From contig JADJVA010000020.1 in NCBI GenBank assembly GCA_016716765.1, forward strand, positions 1,364,001-1,428,000: 64,000 bases of DNA, given 5' to 3'. Position 1 is the stretch's first letter; the number at the start of each line of letters is the position of its first letter. The position numbers and the translations under genes were made by a program. This DNA is from Bdellovibrionales bacterium. Lineage in GTDB: Bacteria; Bdellovibrionota; Bdellovibrionia; Bdellovibrionales; UBA1609. This document shows positions 18,745 to 27,881 of this stretch, piece after piece. The notes under the pieces are model-generated. The model was given only the letters and a program-made list of their open reading frames with translations. It made no database searches and was not told the DNA's origin.

Positions 18745-19032
18745 ATGCCAAATGTTCACCTCCCCCAAAAAAATATGAGCCTTTTTTTGAATCATCGGGC
18801 ACCGCTCATGAAGAGCCTTCTGGCTGCCGGACTTCCGGTCGCCTCCTCATGTGGAGGCGATGGCGTTTGCGGAAAGTGTCGAGTGGAAGTTGTCTCTCAT
18901 CCTGAAAATCTCACTCCACCAACTGAAATTGAAATGAGACGAATGCGAGAGCTTCATTTGACCCAACAAGAAAGACTCAGCTGTCAGGCGATGGTGATTG
19001 GGGACACATCGATCGAGTCATTCTATTGGTAG
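18745..19032 (+). CDS. 2Fe-2S ferredoxin
   Basis: A 95-aa plant/adrenodoxin-type electron carrier. The cluster ligands are Cys36, Cys42 and Cys45 (CGGDGVCGKC) and Cys80 (RLSCQAM). The Cx5Cx2C spacing is of the adrenodoxin/Isc type. It is monocistronic by layout, with no reductase gene next to it, so its redox partner is unknown. Confidence 0.92.
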   Translation: MPNVHLPQKNMSLFLNHRAPLMKSLLAAGLPVASSCGGDGVCGKCRVEVVSHPENLTPPTEIEMRRMRELHLTQQERLSCQAMVIGDTSIESFYW

Positions 19033-19071
19033 ATTTTACTTTTCTCTAGAATTCTCGGCATTGCATTTGCT

Positions 19072-19090
19072 CTCCTGATTTGTCAGGAGG
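19072..19090 (+). promoter_or_regulatory. Hairpin that covers the ribosome-binding site of the next gene
   Basis: CTCCTGA and TCAGGAG form a perfect 7-bp stem with a 4-nt loop. The right arm contains most of the AGGAGG Shine-Dalgarno sequence that lies 5 nt before the ATG at 19096. Folding would hide the site, so translation may be conditional. Confidence 0.5.
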
Positions 19091-19095
19091 CATCT

Positions 19096-20556
19096 ATGAC
19101 CTATTTTTGTACTCATTTTAAAAGGCATCTGGTTCTCGTCCTAAATCTCGGACTCCTTGCTTGCCAAAAGGCAAAGATTTCTGAGCCAATCCTCGGTAGG
19201 CATGAAATCAAAATTGAGATCTCAAAGTCAGATACTCTCAATATGAATTCCTCACTCATACCCTCCCTGTCGCGCCATTGGGGCAATCTCCTTGCTTCAG
19301 ATCATCTCAGTATAGGTTTGAAGGTGGAAACTCTACACGCACCGGTCAAACTACTTTGGATCACTACGTGTGTGGCCAAAGATAAAAAAATTGTTCAACA
19401 GGGTAGCATTCCACTCCCTGCGGAGATAAGAGCTTCCGAACTTCTCCCCCAAGATTTCTTTTTTGACCCGCAGGATAGCTACCCGATAGATATTCCCTGC
19501 TCGTTTAACTTCACGGCCAAGCAAGATTTGACGGGAGCCGTGCATACCTTTACCTATGAAACCCCCATCTATCTTGATCATTCAGGCCAAATTGTCATTC
19601 AAGATTTGATAACCAAAAAGCCAATTGATGATCTTGCTGAATTTGCCATCATCACAAAAGAATATTTCACCAAGGCGATGATTCAATTTCCCTTAGAGCA
19701 AATGATCGAGCTCACCTGTACACGCTTTCGCAGTCCCCTCACTGTTGAGCAGAACAATTCACTCGTAGTCGGAAGGCCCCTTTGGATTCATGAGAAAGCC
19801 CAAACTACAAATCCTCTTCAGGAATTCCCCCTGCAAACCTGCCGATTCATCGGCAAAGAGGACGGGCGAATCTCGTCATGGTCCCCCTATTTTGTTTTGA
19901 GATCAGAGCCAGAAAAACTGAATTTCACTTGGTCCTCCTCACATGAAATTGACAGGTATTCTCTTGAACTTCCCCTTCCTGCCATTGATCTCGGAAACCT
20001 CAATATCGAAAATGCTCACGGATATCCCCAACTCGTAGCCATTCCTAAGGCAGCAGAATTTGATATTCTCCCCCTCTGTTTCACCTCCGTCCAAGCTCGC
20101 CCTGGGCCGCTGATTCGCGTGGCCCAAGCAGAAATTTCTCCTCAATCAAATGCAAACTACAAACTCATTGGCGAAGAAGGGAATGCATGGATTCTTGAGC
20201 TTCTGCCTCAAAAATCAATTCGGGTTATCTACCGCTCAACTGTCAATCTCGAGTGCAGATGTCCTGTCGTAAGTGGCTCTACGTTTGGTGCGGCTATCGC
20301 CTACGGACACCTCGATCATAGAGAAGGTGGATATTATTTCCGGCATAGGAACGGAAATTCTCCATTGATTAAGGTGATGGTAGAAAATCCAATTAAAACC
20401 AATTTTTTTGTTCCCTTCTCGACCTGGACAAGAGAATCGCCTCTCCCTTTGACCTGGATCATCGCAATGAAAGCTCCTAAGATTAGTGACTACAGCGAAC
20501 GCTTTGGCAACGAATCTATGCTGGGATGGCCAATCATCTCTTCTATTTGCCGTTAA
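19096..20556 (+). CDS. Putative lipoprotein of unknown function
   Basis: A 486-aa protein not recognised. The N-terminus is a type II signal peptide with a good lipobox LLAC (Cys23), so the mature protein should be a membrane lipoprotein. The rest is mainly beta-like, with scattered cysteines (for example in VAKDKK, IDIPCSF and ECRCPVV contexts) but no known motif. Its ribosome-binding site sits in a hairpin, and a long hairpin directly follows its stop. It appears monocistronic. Confidence 0.75.
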   Translation: MTYFCTHFKRHLVLVLNLGLLACQKAKISEPILGRHEIKIEISKSDTLNMNSSLIPSLSRHWGNLLASDHLSIGLKVETLHAPVKLLWITTCVAKDKKIVQQGSIPLPAEIRASELLPQDFFFDPQDSYPIDIPCSFNFTAKQDLTGAVHTFTYETPIYLDHSGQIVIQDLITKKPIDDLAEFAIITKEYFTKAMIQFPLEQMIELTCTRFRSPLTVEQNNSLVVGRPLWIHEKAQTTNPLQEFPLQTCRFIGKEDGRISSWSPYFVLRSEPEKLNFTWSSSHEIDRYSLELPLPAIDLGNLNIENAHGYPQLVAIPKAAEFDILPLCFTSVQARPGPLIRVAQAEISPQSNANYKLIGEEGNAWILELLPQKSIRVIYRSTVNLECRCPVVSGSTFGAAIAYGHLDHREGGYYFRHRNGNSPLIKVMVENPIKTNFFVPFSTWTRESPLPLTWIIAMKAPKISDYSERFGNESMLGWPIISSICR

Positions 20557-20590
20557 TAGAATTGCCATCGCCTTAGCGAGGGCAATTCTA
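20557..20590. terminator. Strong hairpin between convergent lipoprotein and trmB genes
   Basis: TAGAATTGCC pairs perfectly with GGCAATTCTA (10 bp) and the interior continues with TCGC/GCGA around a CTTA loop. It starts right after the lipoprotein stop and ends 9 bp before the trmB stop. Only TTTT follows on the plus side, so it is best read as a shared convergent terminator or mRNA-end stabiliser. Confidence 0.6.
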
Positions 20591-20599
20591 GCATTTTGA

Positions 20600-21295
20600 C
20601 TACTTGTACAAAATTGCGTAATGAATTGGATGACCTTGTCGAGTAAATATTTGTTCGAAATGCGTGACGAAATTGCCCTGTCCAAATTCAGACCGATGGA
20701 GATCGTAGGTCAAACCGCCTATTCGGTATGAGCTTCGTTTGAACCTCTCAACAGACCAATCAAAATAATCGCGACTATCTGTTTTGAATTCTAAGAAACA
20801 ATCTGATCGCTGAAGCTGGAATAGCTTCGCCAAATAAGAATCCTGAATCAAACGATGCTTGTGCTTCTTCTTTTTATCCCAGGGATCTGGATGATGAATA
20901 AAAATATTGTTCAACTCTCCCTCTTCAAAAAGAAGATCCACAAGAGAGGCATTAAATCGTGCCATCCGCGCATTGCTCGCCCCTCCCCTTAGGGCACGCC
21001 GAATCGTTTGAATCAGTGGCTTAAATTTGATCTCAATACCCACTAAGCCACGATCAGATTCGACCTGACATCGATGAGCAAAGAAGTAACCATTTCCGGT
21101 CCCTACCTCTAGGTCAACCGGGTAATCAGCTCCCTGTCCAAATACCTTCTCCCGCCAGAGTCCTTTTAGGTGAAGGGCCCTCTCTTCGTTAAATGCCCAC
21201 TCAGAAAAGTCCCCATCGAGAGCTTTTACGTAGGCATTGGGCCGAGGAATCTCCTTGGATCGTGAAAGGCGCAGATGGGCTGAAGTGGTCTCCAT
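20600..21295 (-). CDS. trmB: tRNA (guanine-N7-)-methyltransferase TrmB
   Basis: A 231-aa SAM-dependent enzyme methylating G46 of tRNA. The SAM motif DLEVGTGNGYF, the TrmB signature HHPDPWDKKKKHKHR and FKTDSRDYF are present. The ATG used has AGGAAGA 6 nt upstream; a longer frame beginning at TTG 18 nt earlier contains that site and is rejected. The C-terminus retains THFEQIF, typical of the family. It is likely monocistronic and converges on the lipoprotein gene. Confidence 0.93.
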   Translation of the reverse strand: METTSAHLRLSRSKEIPRPNAYVKALDGDFSEWAFNEERALHLKGLWREKVFGQGADYPVDLEVGTGNGYFFAHRCQVESDRGLVGIEIKFKPLIQTIRRALRGGASNARMARFNASLVDLLFEEGELNNIFIHHPDPWDKKKKHKHRLIQDSYLAKLFQLQRSDCFLEFKTDSRDYFDWSVERFKRSSYRIGGLTYDLHRSEFGQGNFVTHFEQIFTRQGHPIHYAILYK

Positions 21296-21361
21296 ATGGG
21301 TTCTTCCTAGCAAATCGTCGGGTATTGAGCAACCATTCCTGTTTTAGTTTCGGTAAATAAT

Positions 21362-21381
21362 ATCTGATCTGCATCTGATCT
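21362..21381. repeat. Short tandem direct repeat upstream of ggt
   Basis: ATCTGATCT occurs twice with a 2-nt spacer, an 11-bp period close to one helical turn. It lies about 70 bp upstream of the ggt start, where an operator could sit. No known regulator motif is recognised. Confidence 0.3.
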
Positions 21382-21452
21382 CGCCCATTAGGTTGAAAAA
21401 TTCAAAGATAAGTGCCAATTACAGTGGCTGATCACTTTTTTAGGAGAAATAG

Positions 21453-23114
21453 ATGAAAAAATTGGCTGCTCGCTTGTTCGCCTTTTTCTTAATGATCGCA
21501 CCTCAATGGATGGCTTTCGCCGTGCCGGCTGAAGGCACTAAAATGATGGTCTCTGGACCTTCACCCCATGCCATTGAAATCGCCAAAATAATTTCGGAAA
21601 AAGGCGGGAACGTCGTGGATGTTGCGGTTGGAGTGGGGCTCTCATTGAGTATCACCAATCCCTATTATGCGGCTTTAGGTGGAGGTGGATTTGCACTGAT
21701 CAAAATGGATGGACCAGCTGAGGCGCTGGATTTTCGAGAGGTCGCTCCGGCAGCAACCTCTCCCACCTTTTATGCTGATAAGGATAAGGAGGCTTCGATC
21801 ACAGGAGGAAAAGCCGTTGGAGTTCCAGGATTTCCTGCTGGTCTCTGGGCTATGCATAAAAAATACGGAAAATTGAAATGGTCACAACTCTTTGACGCCC
21901 CTCTTGTTCTCGCTGAAAAAGGATTTCGAGTGTCTGGGGAATGGCATGAAAAAACAAAGTCTACCTCAACCCGATTCAATGGAGCAGGAAAACGACACTA
22001 TTTTAAAGTGGGTGCGCAGCCACAGCCCTACTTGCCCGGTGAAACCTTTCAACAAAGAGATCTTGCAAAGGCCTTGAGAATCTTTCGCGACAAGAACATT
22101 CAAGGCTTCTATCAGGGAGAAGTAGCCCAAGACATTGTTAAAGCCATACAAAGCTCAGGTGGAGTCGTTACTTTAAATGATTTAAAAAACTATACAGTCC
22201 GATGGCTGAAGCCACTCGAAGCCGATTTCAAGGGCTATCACCTGTATCTGATGCCTCCTCCTTCAAGCGGAGGCGTCGTCATCAAATCTGCGCTGAGTCT
22301 TATAGACCAACTTGAGCTAGAAAAACAAAAGCCGTTCAGCGTCGACGAGCTCCACCTTCTCGGAGAAATCCTCAGTCGATCCTTCCGGGGACGCTCCCTC
22401 TTAGGCGATCCCGACTTCTACAAAAATCCCTTAGATCTGCTATTGTCTAGTACCTATTTTAAAGAAATGGCAAAATCGATAAACATTCGAAAAACGGCTA
22501 AGTTGGATCCTCTGGCAGAATCCGAGGGGAAGGAAAGCGAAAATACGACTCATTTTTCTGTCATGGACAGTGATGGACGCTCTGTCGCCCTCACTGTAAC
22601 ACTCAATGGTGTTTACGGTTCAGCCGTGGTCAGTGATCGGTTTGGAATAGCTCTCAATAACGAAATGGATGATTTTACCACGCGGCCCAATGAGCCAAAT
22701 ATGTACGGGCTGATACAGGGCCAAGGCAATTTTGTTCAAGCGGGAAAAAGACCATTGAGTTCGATGAGTCCAGCTCTTGTGGCTAAAGACGATAAAATCG
22801 TTCTGTCCATCGGCTCTCCCGGGGGACCACGCATTATCAGCGGTGTCATTCAAGTTCTTTACCGAAGTTTAGTGACCGGGCTGAACATGGACGAAGCTAT
22901 CCAGGCACCTAGAATTCACCACCAATTTCTGCCCCACACCCTCTACGTTGATAACCGCAGATTCTCGCCTGAGACCTTAGATGGCTTAAGAAAAAAACAA
23001 CACTCCGTCGAGGAAAGTTGGATGGGACGAGTCTACGGTATTAGAAAAAACGAAAAGGGTTTTGTCGAGGCAGCTCACGATTTGCGCGGGGAAGGCGCAT
23101 CGGGAGGATTCTAA
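21453..23114 (+). CDS. ggt: Gamma-glutamyltranspeptidase precursor
   Basis: A 553-aa periplasmic Ntn-hydrolase that cleaves gamma-glutamyl bonds of glutathione and related peptides. It has a signal peptide (about 1-23), and self-cleavage is expected before Thr365 in ENTTHFSV, whose alpha-amino group then acts as nucleophile. Other family motifs: GNVVDVAVGVGLSLSITNP, ALDFREVAP, LNNEMDDF and SIGSPGGPRI. TAGGAGA precedes the ATG. It overlaps the 3' end of the converging cation exporter gene by 4 bp. It can feed free glutamate and Cys-Gly to the peptide importers. Confidence 0.95.
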   Translation: MKKLAARLFAFFLMIAPQWMAFAVPAEGTKMMVSGPSPHAIEIAKIISEKGGNVVDVAVGVGLSLSITNPYYAALGGGGFALIKMDGPAEALDFREVAPAATSPTFYADKDKEASITGGKAVGVPGFPAGLWAMHKKYGKLKWSQLFDAPLVLAEKGFRVSGEWHEKTKSTSTRFNGAGKRHYFKVGAQPQPYLPGETFQQRDLAKALRIFRDKNIQGFYQGEVAQDIVKAIQSSGGVVTLNDLKNYTVRWLKPLEADFKGYHLYLMPPPSSGGVVIKSALSLIDQLELEKQKPFSVDELHLLGEILSRSFRGRSLLGDPDFYKNPLDLLLSSTYFKEMAKSINIRKTAKLDPLAESEGKESENTTHFSVMDSDGRSVALTVTLNGVYGSAVVSDRFGIALNNEMDDFTTRPNEPNMYGLIQGQGNFVQAGKRPLSSMSPALVAKDDKIVLSIGSPGGPRIISGVIQVLYRSLVTGLNMDEAIQAPRIHHQFLPHTLYVDNRRFSPETLDGLRKKQHSVEESWMGRVYGIRKNEKGFVEAAHDLRGEGASGGF

Positions 23115-24178
23115 CGCCGCTGCTTGAGAAATTCATTGGGTTCAACTCGTGAACGCAGATGCTCGAGTTGAACCGGCATACGCTTTTCAAACTTTTCGTA
23201 TCGGATCGGACAATCCTTCAAATCACAGACGCGACAATAGGCTCTTCGACAGGGATCAAGATGGAAATTCATTTCCCCACCGTAGAGATAGTTTTCGATG
23301 ACTTGGCGTTCAAAATTTGTCGTTTTCCGATGTGCCTCGGTGACATTCCAAAACTCCGGAATCACAAGATGAGCATCAATATGGTGAAAGGCCCCAGAGC
23401 GAATGACCTTTAAATGATGAATCTGAATTATCCCTTCGAAAGACAGTTTCTGAAAAATCCGCTCAAGCTCTGCCAATGATTCAGGATCCTCCTCGTCTAA
23501 AAGCCCGGCCACGGACCTGCGGACCAATTTGATGCCCTCCCAAATAAGTAGCATTCCCGCCAGAATCGCAGTTGCGCTGTCTATCCATTGGAATCTTGTC
23601 AAAAATACGAGACCTAACCCTCCGATCACACCGATGCTCGTAACAAAATCTGAAATGAGATGCTTACCACTCGCAATCAAAGCTATGGAGTTATGCTTTT
23701 TCCCAAGTTTCATGATCACCAATCCCATGCCAAGATTGATAACTCCCGCAATGCCTACAACGACAAGCCCCATTCTTGGATTGTGTATGACTTGACGATT
23801 TGCCAAAGCATAAATTGCTTCGATGACAATAAGAACCCCGGCGAAGGAAATAAGTCCCCCCTCAAAGGCTGCCGAAAAAAATTCGATTTTTCCGTGGCCA
23901 TAGGGATGATTCTCGTCTACGGGCTTGGCCGAATAGTAAACCACAAACAGTGCCAACCCGGCCGCTATAACATTGACGATGCTTTCCATAGCATCAGAGA
24001 AAACGGCCTGAGAACCGGATTGGCTATAGCCCCAGAACTTAAACAGCATCAAAAAGGAGCCCACCAACAGGGAAGAAATGGCAGCCCCTTTTATTATCGA
24101 AGATGAATGGCTTTGGCCACCGCCAAAAATTGTATTCGATGCTCCCCTAGACTCGCGGGAAAGCTCAGCATTGCCCAT
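23111..24178 (-). CDS. Cation diffusion facilitator (CDF) family metal exporter
   Basis: A 355-aa inner-membrane protein with six membrane segments. Metal-site residues are visible: DAMES in the second helix, HPYGHGK between helices and the second half-site SGKHLISDFVTS. The C-terminal cytoplasmic domain is followed by an unusual Cys-rich tail, HLDPCRRAYCRVCDLKDCP, with Cx4Cx2Cx4C spacing that could bind zinc or iron. CDF proteins export Zn, Fe, Mn or Co in exchange for protons; the metal cannot be told from sequence. GGAGGAG precedes the ATG. Confidence 0.9.
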   Translation of the reverse strand: MGNAELSRESRGASNTIFGGGQSHSSSIIKGAAISSLLVGSFLMLFKFWGYSQSGSQAVFSDAMESIVNVIAAGLALFVVYYSAKPVDENHPYGHGKIEFFSAAFEGGLISFAGVLIVIEAIYALANRQVIHNPRMGLVVVGIAGVINLGMGLVIMKLGKKHNSIALIASGKHLISDFVTSIGVIGGLGLVFLTRFQWIDSATAILAGMLLIWEGIKLVRRSVAGLLDEEDPESLAELERIFQKLSFEGIIQIHHLKVIRSGAFHHIDAHLVIPEFWNVTEAHRKTTNFERQVIENYLYGGEMNFHLDPCRRAYCRVCDLKDCPIRYEKFEKRMPVQLEHLRSRVEPNEFLKQRR

Positions 24179-24204
24179 TTCTCCATCTCCTCCGGAAAGA
24201 TCCT

Positions 24205-25197
24205 CTAGCGCACCTTTCTCATAAGTTTATTGTCAGAGGGCATACTAAGCTGATTTTGGTTATTTGATAAGTCAAATACAACAACGCAGTTACGACCTGC
24301 TTCCTTCGCCTGGTAAAGGGCTTGGTCTGCGTAACGAACCAAAGCTCGGGCATCTACAGATTGAGTCCCCTTTTCAGTGACGGCGAGTCCAATACTGACG
24401 GTTTGGCGAGCCACATGTCCATCGGTCTTGAATTCATGATCGCCTATGATTCGGCGCAACCGGTCGGCAAATGACCTTGCTCCCGCTAGCCCAATTTCGT
24501 TAAGAACGATCAGAAACTCATCTCCACCGTATCTCGCTCCGTAGTCAACGCTCCGAATATTGGTTCTGATGATGCGGCCGACTTCTGCAAGAACGAAGCT
24601 CCCAAAGAGATGATCATGGTTATCATTCACTGATTTAAAATAGTCCATATCCATCATTAACACGCTGACACAACGCTCATAGCGGCGAGCCCTATCAAGT
24701 TCGTTATCCAATTTGTCATAAAGAGAGCGCATATTGAACAGGCCGGTTAGATCATCCTTATCGACAAGGTCTTTGAGCTTCAGGTTTGCGCAACTAAGAT
24801 CGTCATTCAACTGTTTAATACGTAACTGAGTTCGAACTCTTGAGAGAAGCTCCTTTGGGTCAAACGGCTTTCGTATGTAATCATCAGCGCCCGCATCCAA
24901 TCCACGAACGACGTCATTCACATCCGACTTGCCCGAGACAAAAAGAGTGGATACATACTCGCTGCGCTCTCGCAAATATTTAAGCGTCTCAATGCCATCA
25001 AGACCGGGCATGCTGACATCAAGCAGCACCAGATGAGGCTGCCAGGCCGACATCTTTTCGATTGCCTCCTCGCCTGATCTAGCAACAACAACTGGATACC
25101 CTTCACATTCAAGCGCCACGCGAACAATACGGACGCTGGCCGGGTCATCATCGACAACCAATATCTTGGTTTTTGAGGTCGGTATAAGTTCACTCAT
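24205..25197 (-). CDS. Response regulator with diguanylate cyclase (GGDEF) output
   Basis: A 330-aa PleD-like protein: receiver (about 10-125; VVDDD, phospho-acceptor Asp in LLDVSMPGLDG, Lys in RKPFDP), a short helical linker and a GGDEF domain (about 150-310). The active site is an intact YGGDEF, and an RSVD inhibitory site lies five residues before it, so c-di-GMP synthesis with product feedback is expected. The longest frame starts at TTG 60 nt upstream; the ATG is preferred although its ribosome site is weak. No kinase is adjacent. Confidence 0.92.
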   Translation of the reverse strand: MSELIPTSKTKILVVDDDPASVRIVRVALECEGYPVVVARSGEEAIEKMSAWQPHLVLLDVSMPGLDGIETLKYLRERSEYVSTLFVSGKSDVNDVVRGLDAGADDYIRKPFDPKELLSRVRTQLRIKQLNDDLSCANLKLKDLVDKDDLTGLFNMRSLYDKLDNELDRARRYERCVSVLMMDMDYFKSVNDNHDHLFGSFVLAEVGRIIRTNIRSVDYGARYGGDEFLIVLNEIGLAGARSFADRLRRIIGDHEFKTDGHVARQTVSIGLAVTEKGTQSVDARALVRYADQALYQAKEAGRNCVVVFDLSNNQNQLSMPSDNKLMRKVR

Positions 25198-25442
25198 GCA
25201 ATCAGAATACCCCGTCCCGACCTGTCCTGTTGAACAAAATCGCCAGCCCTGGTCCAAAGACAGCCATCAGATTTAAGTCGACATCAAAGTCTTGAGGCAA
25301 AGTCCTTGATAAATCGTTACAATCTGAACTAGATATGAATCGGATGTTTAACAAAAATTTAACTTAAAGAGTCGGATACAGCCTTGTTTCTCTCTCCTGA
25401 CTCGATGTGGAGCGATCGGTCTGCAAGCCGGTCGATAAACGA

Positions 25443-27848
25443 ATGGCCTACCATCATAACCAAATCGATGAAAAGTGGCAGAGGACCTGGGAAAAAATGA
25501 AGGCATTTCAGGCCGAAATCGACCCCCATAAACCCAAGTATTACGCTCTGGATATGTTTCCATACCCTTCAGGGGCGGGACTTCACGTAGGACATCTGGC
25601 TTCTTATATTCCAACGGATATAGTGGCCCGATTTAAAAGGGCCAAAGGGTTCAATGTTCTTCATCCCATGGGATACGACGCCTTTGGATTACCTGCTGAA
25701 CAGTACGCAATCAAAACCGGTATTCATCCGGCAGAGACGACAAAAAGCGCAATTGGAAATTTCCGTCGACAGCTAAAGTCTTTTGGAATCAGCTTCGACT
25801 GGAAGCGAGAAATCTCGACTTGTGAACCCGATTTTTATAAATGGACTCAATTTATTTTTTTAAAACTCTACGAAAGAGGTTTGGTCTACGAGAAGAAAGT
25901 TCCCGTTAACTGGTGTCCCGCACTCAGGACCGTCTTGGCAAATGAAGAGGTCGTTGATGGTAAAAGCGAACGAGGAGGACATGAGGTTCTCCGCGTACCG
26001 ATGCGACAGTGGATGCTCAAGATAACTGAATATGCTGAGCGTTTATTAAAAGATCTTGATAAACTCGATTGGCCAGAGAGGACAAAAGAAGCACAGAGAA
26101 ATTGGATTGGAAAGAGCGAAGGAGCAAGTCTCCGATTCAGGATAAAGGGACAAGATGATTTAGAAATAGAGGTTTTTACCACTCGGCCTGATACTCTTTT
26201 TGGAGCAAGCTTTTTGGTCATCGCTCCCGAGCACCCTCTTTCGATCCGACTCACCGGACCTTCACAAAAAGAGGCCGTTGATCAATATTGCCGGATCACT
26301 GCCGCCAAATCGGAGATAGATCGAAAAGTTGGAGCTGACAAAACCGGAGTGTTCACCGGCTCTTTTGCAATTAATCCCGTCAATGGAGAGGAAATTCCTG
26401 TTTGGATTGCTGACTATGTCCTTATGGACTATGGCACCGGGGCGATCATGGCAGTTCCAGCTCACGATAGTCGCGATTTTGAGTTTGCCCAAAAGTATCA
26501 CCTGAAGATCAAGCAAGTCCTGCAATCGGATTTTGAATTGCCCTATGAGGGAGATGGCGTTCTCATCAATTCGGATTTTCTCAATGGCCAGAGCAAGGAA
26601 AAGGCTATTCACCTTATGATCAGTCACCTCGAAAGGACTGGCACTGGACATGGCAAAGTCCAATTCAAATTGCGCGATTGGCTTTTTAGCAGACAACGAT
26701 ATTGGGGAGAGCCGATCCCTGTCGTACATTACCAAAAGGGAGAGACCAGTCCCCTTAATTTTGACGAATTGCCTGTTTTGCTTCCACAAGTAGCGGACTA
26801 CGAGCCATCGGAGGCGGGCGAACCACCCCTCGCCCGAGTCGAACATTTTGTTAACTATGTGAACCCAAAAACCGGTGAAAAAGGAAAACGATGCGCTGAC
26901 ACTATGCCCGGGTCAGCCGGATCGTCCTGGTATTTTCTTCGGTACACCGATCCCCAAAATGGATCCGCACCCTTCAGCAAAGATGCAGACAAATACTGGA
27001 TGCCGGTCGATCTTTATGTGGGAGGGCCAGAGCACACGGTTGGCCACTTGCTGTATGCTCGATTTTGGCAAAAGGTCTTGTTTGATGCAGGCCTGACCGC
27101 ACATGACGAACCCTTCCTCAAGCTTGCTCATCAAGGTGACATCCTAGGTCCTGATGGGCGTCGAATGTCAAAATCCCTCGGTAACGTGATTAATCCAGAC
27201 GATATTCGAGAGAAATATGGAGCCGATTGTTGCCGCCTCTATATTTGTTTTTTGGGGCCCTTCGACAAAGCAAAGCCCTGGGCCAGCCAGGGAATTGAAG
27301 GCGTCAGGCGTTTCTTAGAACGTCTTTGGAGAGCTTGTGTCGATGATGAGGGAGCAACCATTGCCGACGAGAGCGCCCCCTCCCTCGAACTGACCAAAGT
27401 TCTTCACAAAACTATCAAAAAGGTAACATCGGATATCGAATCTCTTAGCTTCAATACGGCCATTTCCTCAATGATGATTTTGGTCAACGAGATGTATAAA
27501 GAGAATTCTCGCTCTCAGCTAATTTTACGACCTCTCCTTCAGCTTCTGATGCCCTTTGCCCCTCATATCGCTGAAGAACTTTGGGAAAGGCTCGGAGGAA
27601 CAAGTTTAGTTTCTCTCGAGACCTGGCCTGAATTTGACCCTAACCTTGTTGTTGATGAAACCATCACCCTGGGGGTTCAGGTAAACGGAAAAATGCGCGG
27701 AACAATTGAAGTCTCCCCAGATTGCCCCGAAGAAAATGCGGTAGAGATCGCGAAATCATTGACAGGAGTTGGGAATGCGATAGATGGGAAGACAGTGGGG
27801 AAAGTCATCTACAAGCCAGGAAAGATCTTGAACCTTATAGTAAAGTAG
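25443..27848 (+). CDS. leuS: Leucyl-tRNA synthetase
   Basis: An 801-aa class I aminoacyl-tRNA synthetase charging tRNA-Leu. The HIGH-type motif is HVGH (48-51) and the KMSKS-type motif is RMSKS (about 574-578). The editing domain lies between them (TTRPDTLFGASFLVIAPEHP) and PMRQWMLKITEYAERLL is family-typical. A longer frame starting at GTG exists 36 nt upstream, but MAYHHNQIDEKWQ is the usual N-terminus. speA follows after 33 bp. Confidence 0.97.
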   Translation: MAYHHNQIDEKWQRTWEKMKAFQAEIDPHKPKYYALDMFPYPSGAGLHVGHLASYIPTDIVARFKRAKGFNVLHPMGYDAFGLPAEQYAIKTGIHPAETTKSAIGNFRRQLKSFGISFDWKREISTCEPDFYKWTQFIFLKLYERGLVYEKKVPVNWCPALRTVLANEEVVDGKSERGGHEVLRVPMRQWMLKITEYAERLLKDLDKLDWPERTKEAQRNWIGKSEGASLRFRIKGQDDLEIEVFTTRPDTLFGASFLVIAPEHPLSIRLTGPSQKEAVDQYCRITAAKSEIDRKVGADKTGVFTGSFAINPVNGEEIPVWIADYVLMDYGTGAIMAVPAHDSRDFEFAQKYHLKIKQVLQSDFELPYEGDGVLINSDFLNGQSKEKAIHLMISHLERTGTGHGKVQFKLRDWLFSRQRYWGEPIPVVHYQKGETSPLNFDELPVLLPQVADYEPSEAGEPPLARVEHFVNYVNPKTGEKGKRCADTMPGSAGSSWYFLRYTDPQNGSAPFSKDADKYWMPVDLYVGGPEHTVGHLLYARFWQKVLFDAGLTAHDEPFLKLAHQGDILGPDGRRMSKSLGNVINPDDIREKYGADCCRLYICFLGPFDKAKPWASQGIEGVRRFLERLWRACVDDEGATIADESAPSLELTKVLHKTIKKVTSDIESLSFNTAISSMMILVNEMYKENSRSQLILRPLLQLLMPFAPHIAEELWERLGGTSLVSLETWPEFDPNLVVDETITLGVQVNGKMRGTIEVSPDCPEENAVEIAKSLTGVGNAIDGKTVGKVIYKPGKILNLIVK

Positions 27849-27881
27849 AAATGCATTCCAGAGTTAAAATGGAGAGATAAA

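Noticed and set aside
23660..24106. 148-residue plus-strand frame inside the CDF gene
   Set aside because: It is antisense to a clear transporter, with no start signal.
25407..25443. Longer leuS start at an upstream GTG
   Set aside because: The added residues MERSVCKPVDKR are not typical of LeuRS, and MAYHHNQIDEKWQ is.
26262..26846. 194-residue minus-strand frame inside leuS
   Set aside because: The opposite strand is clearly leuS with conserved motifs, so this is a coding shadow.
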